A stretch of DNA of 5,448 nucleotides from an uncultured Oscillospiraceae bacterium. Lineage in GTDB: Bacteria > Bacillota > Clostridia > Oscillospirales > Ruminococcaceae. Position 1 is the first letter of the stretch; the number at the start of each line of letters is the position of its first letter. The position numbers were made by a program, and so were the translations under genes. The notes under the pieces are model-generated. The model saw nothing but the letters and a program-made list of their open reading frames with translations. It made no database searches and was not told where the DNA came from. Below, piece after piece: positions 5,431-5,448 of this stretch. The stretch is from the NCBI GenBank assembly GCA_900556525.1, contig USOZ01000133.1:1-5448 (forward strand). The letters are read 5' to 3'.

Positions 5431-5448
5431 CCTTTGCCTGACCGCCCG

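Noticed and set aside
1..5448. CRISPR array, tRNA, rRNA, toxin-antitoxin or phage genes
   Set aside because: No regularly spaced direct repeats, tRNA-like cloverleaf, rRNA signature or phage-type proteins were seen on either strand.

Overview
The window looks like gut-type Clostridia DNA (Oscillospirales/Ruminococcaceae-like). The evidence is strong AGGAGG ribosome sites, sigma-A-type promoters, a clostridial thiolase, and a cytosolic cellobiose phosphorylase very close to the form known from cellulolytic clostridia. Two compositional styles are visible. Positions 1-1222 are GC-rich, with codons ending mostly in G or C. From about 1223 onward the DNA is more balanced to AT-rich and uses a different codon style.

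Layout. Positions 3-503 hold the 3' end of a degenerate PpiC/parvulin-like foldase gene. A regulatory intergenic region follows (about 580-665), with two stacked promoters and a Rex-like operator. It leads into an acetyl-CoA acetyltransferase (thiolase) gene at 674. That gene keeps its catalytic cysteine but is cut off at about codon 183 (position 1222). There it runs into the 3' side of an oppositely oriented gene for a membrane-anchored zinc-ribbon protein (start at 1818), which is also cut. The two reading frames run into each other's antisense strand. The junction is therefore either an assembly chimera or a real illegitimate recombination that damaged both genes.

Positions 1819-2654 contain no convincing gene. 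They hold a 19-bp palindrome upstream of the zinc-ribbon gene, a small hairpin, an approximately 180-bp MITE-like element with terminal inverted repeats (about 1967-2150), an AT-rich stretch with nothing recognisable, and then a well-formed promoter. That promoter is TTGATA-N17-TATAAT, with a cre/LacI-type operator just upstream, an AAGCGCTT palindrome just downstream and a structured 5' leader.

The promoter drives the best-supported gene, a complete 833-residue GH94 cellobiose phosphorylase (2655-5156). It splits imported cellobiose into glucose 1-phosphate and glucose in the cytoplasm. The gene is followed by a cluster of very strong hairpins (5175-5430) without clear U-tracts.

The thiolase (acetyl-CoA to acetoacetyl-CoA, the entry to butyrate formation) and the cellobiose phosphorylase could both belong to a saccharolytic fermenter. 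Because of the break at about 1222, however, the left and right parts should not be assumed to come from one genome. I do not see a wholly new multi-gene system. The points most worth a second look are the junction, the MITE, the regulatory sites and the downstream hairpin cluster.
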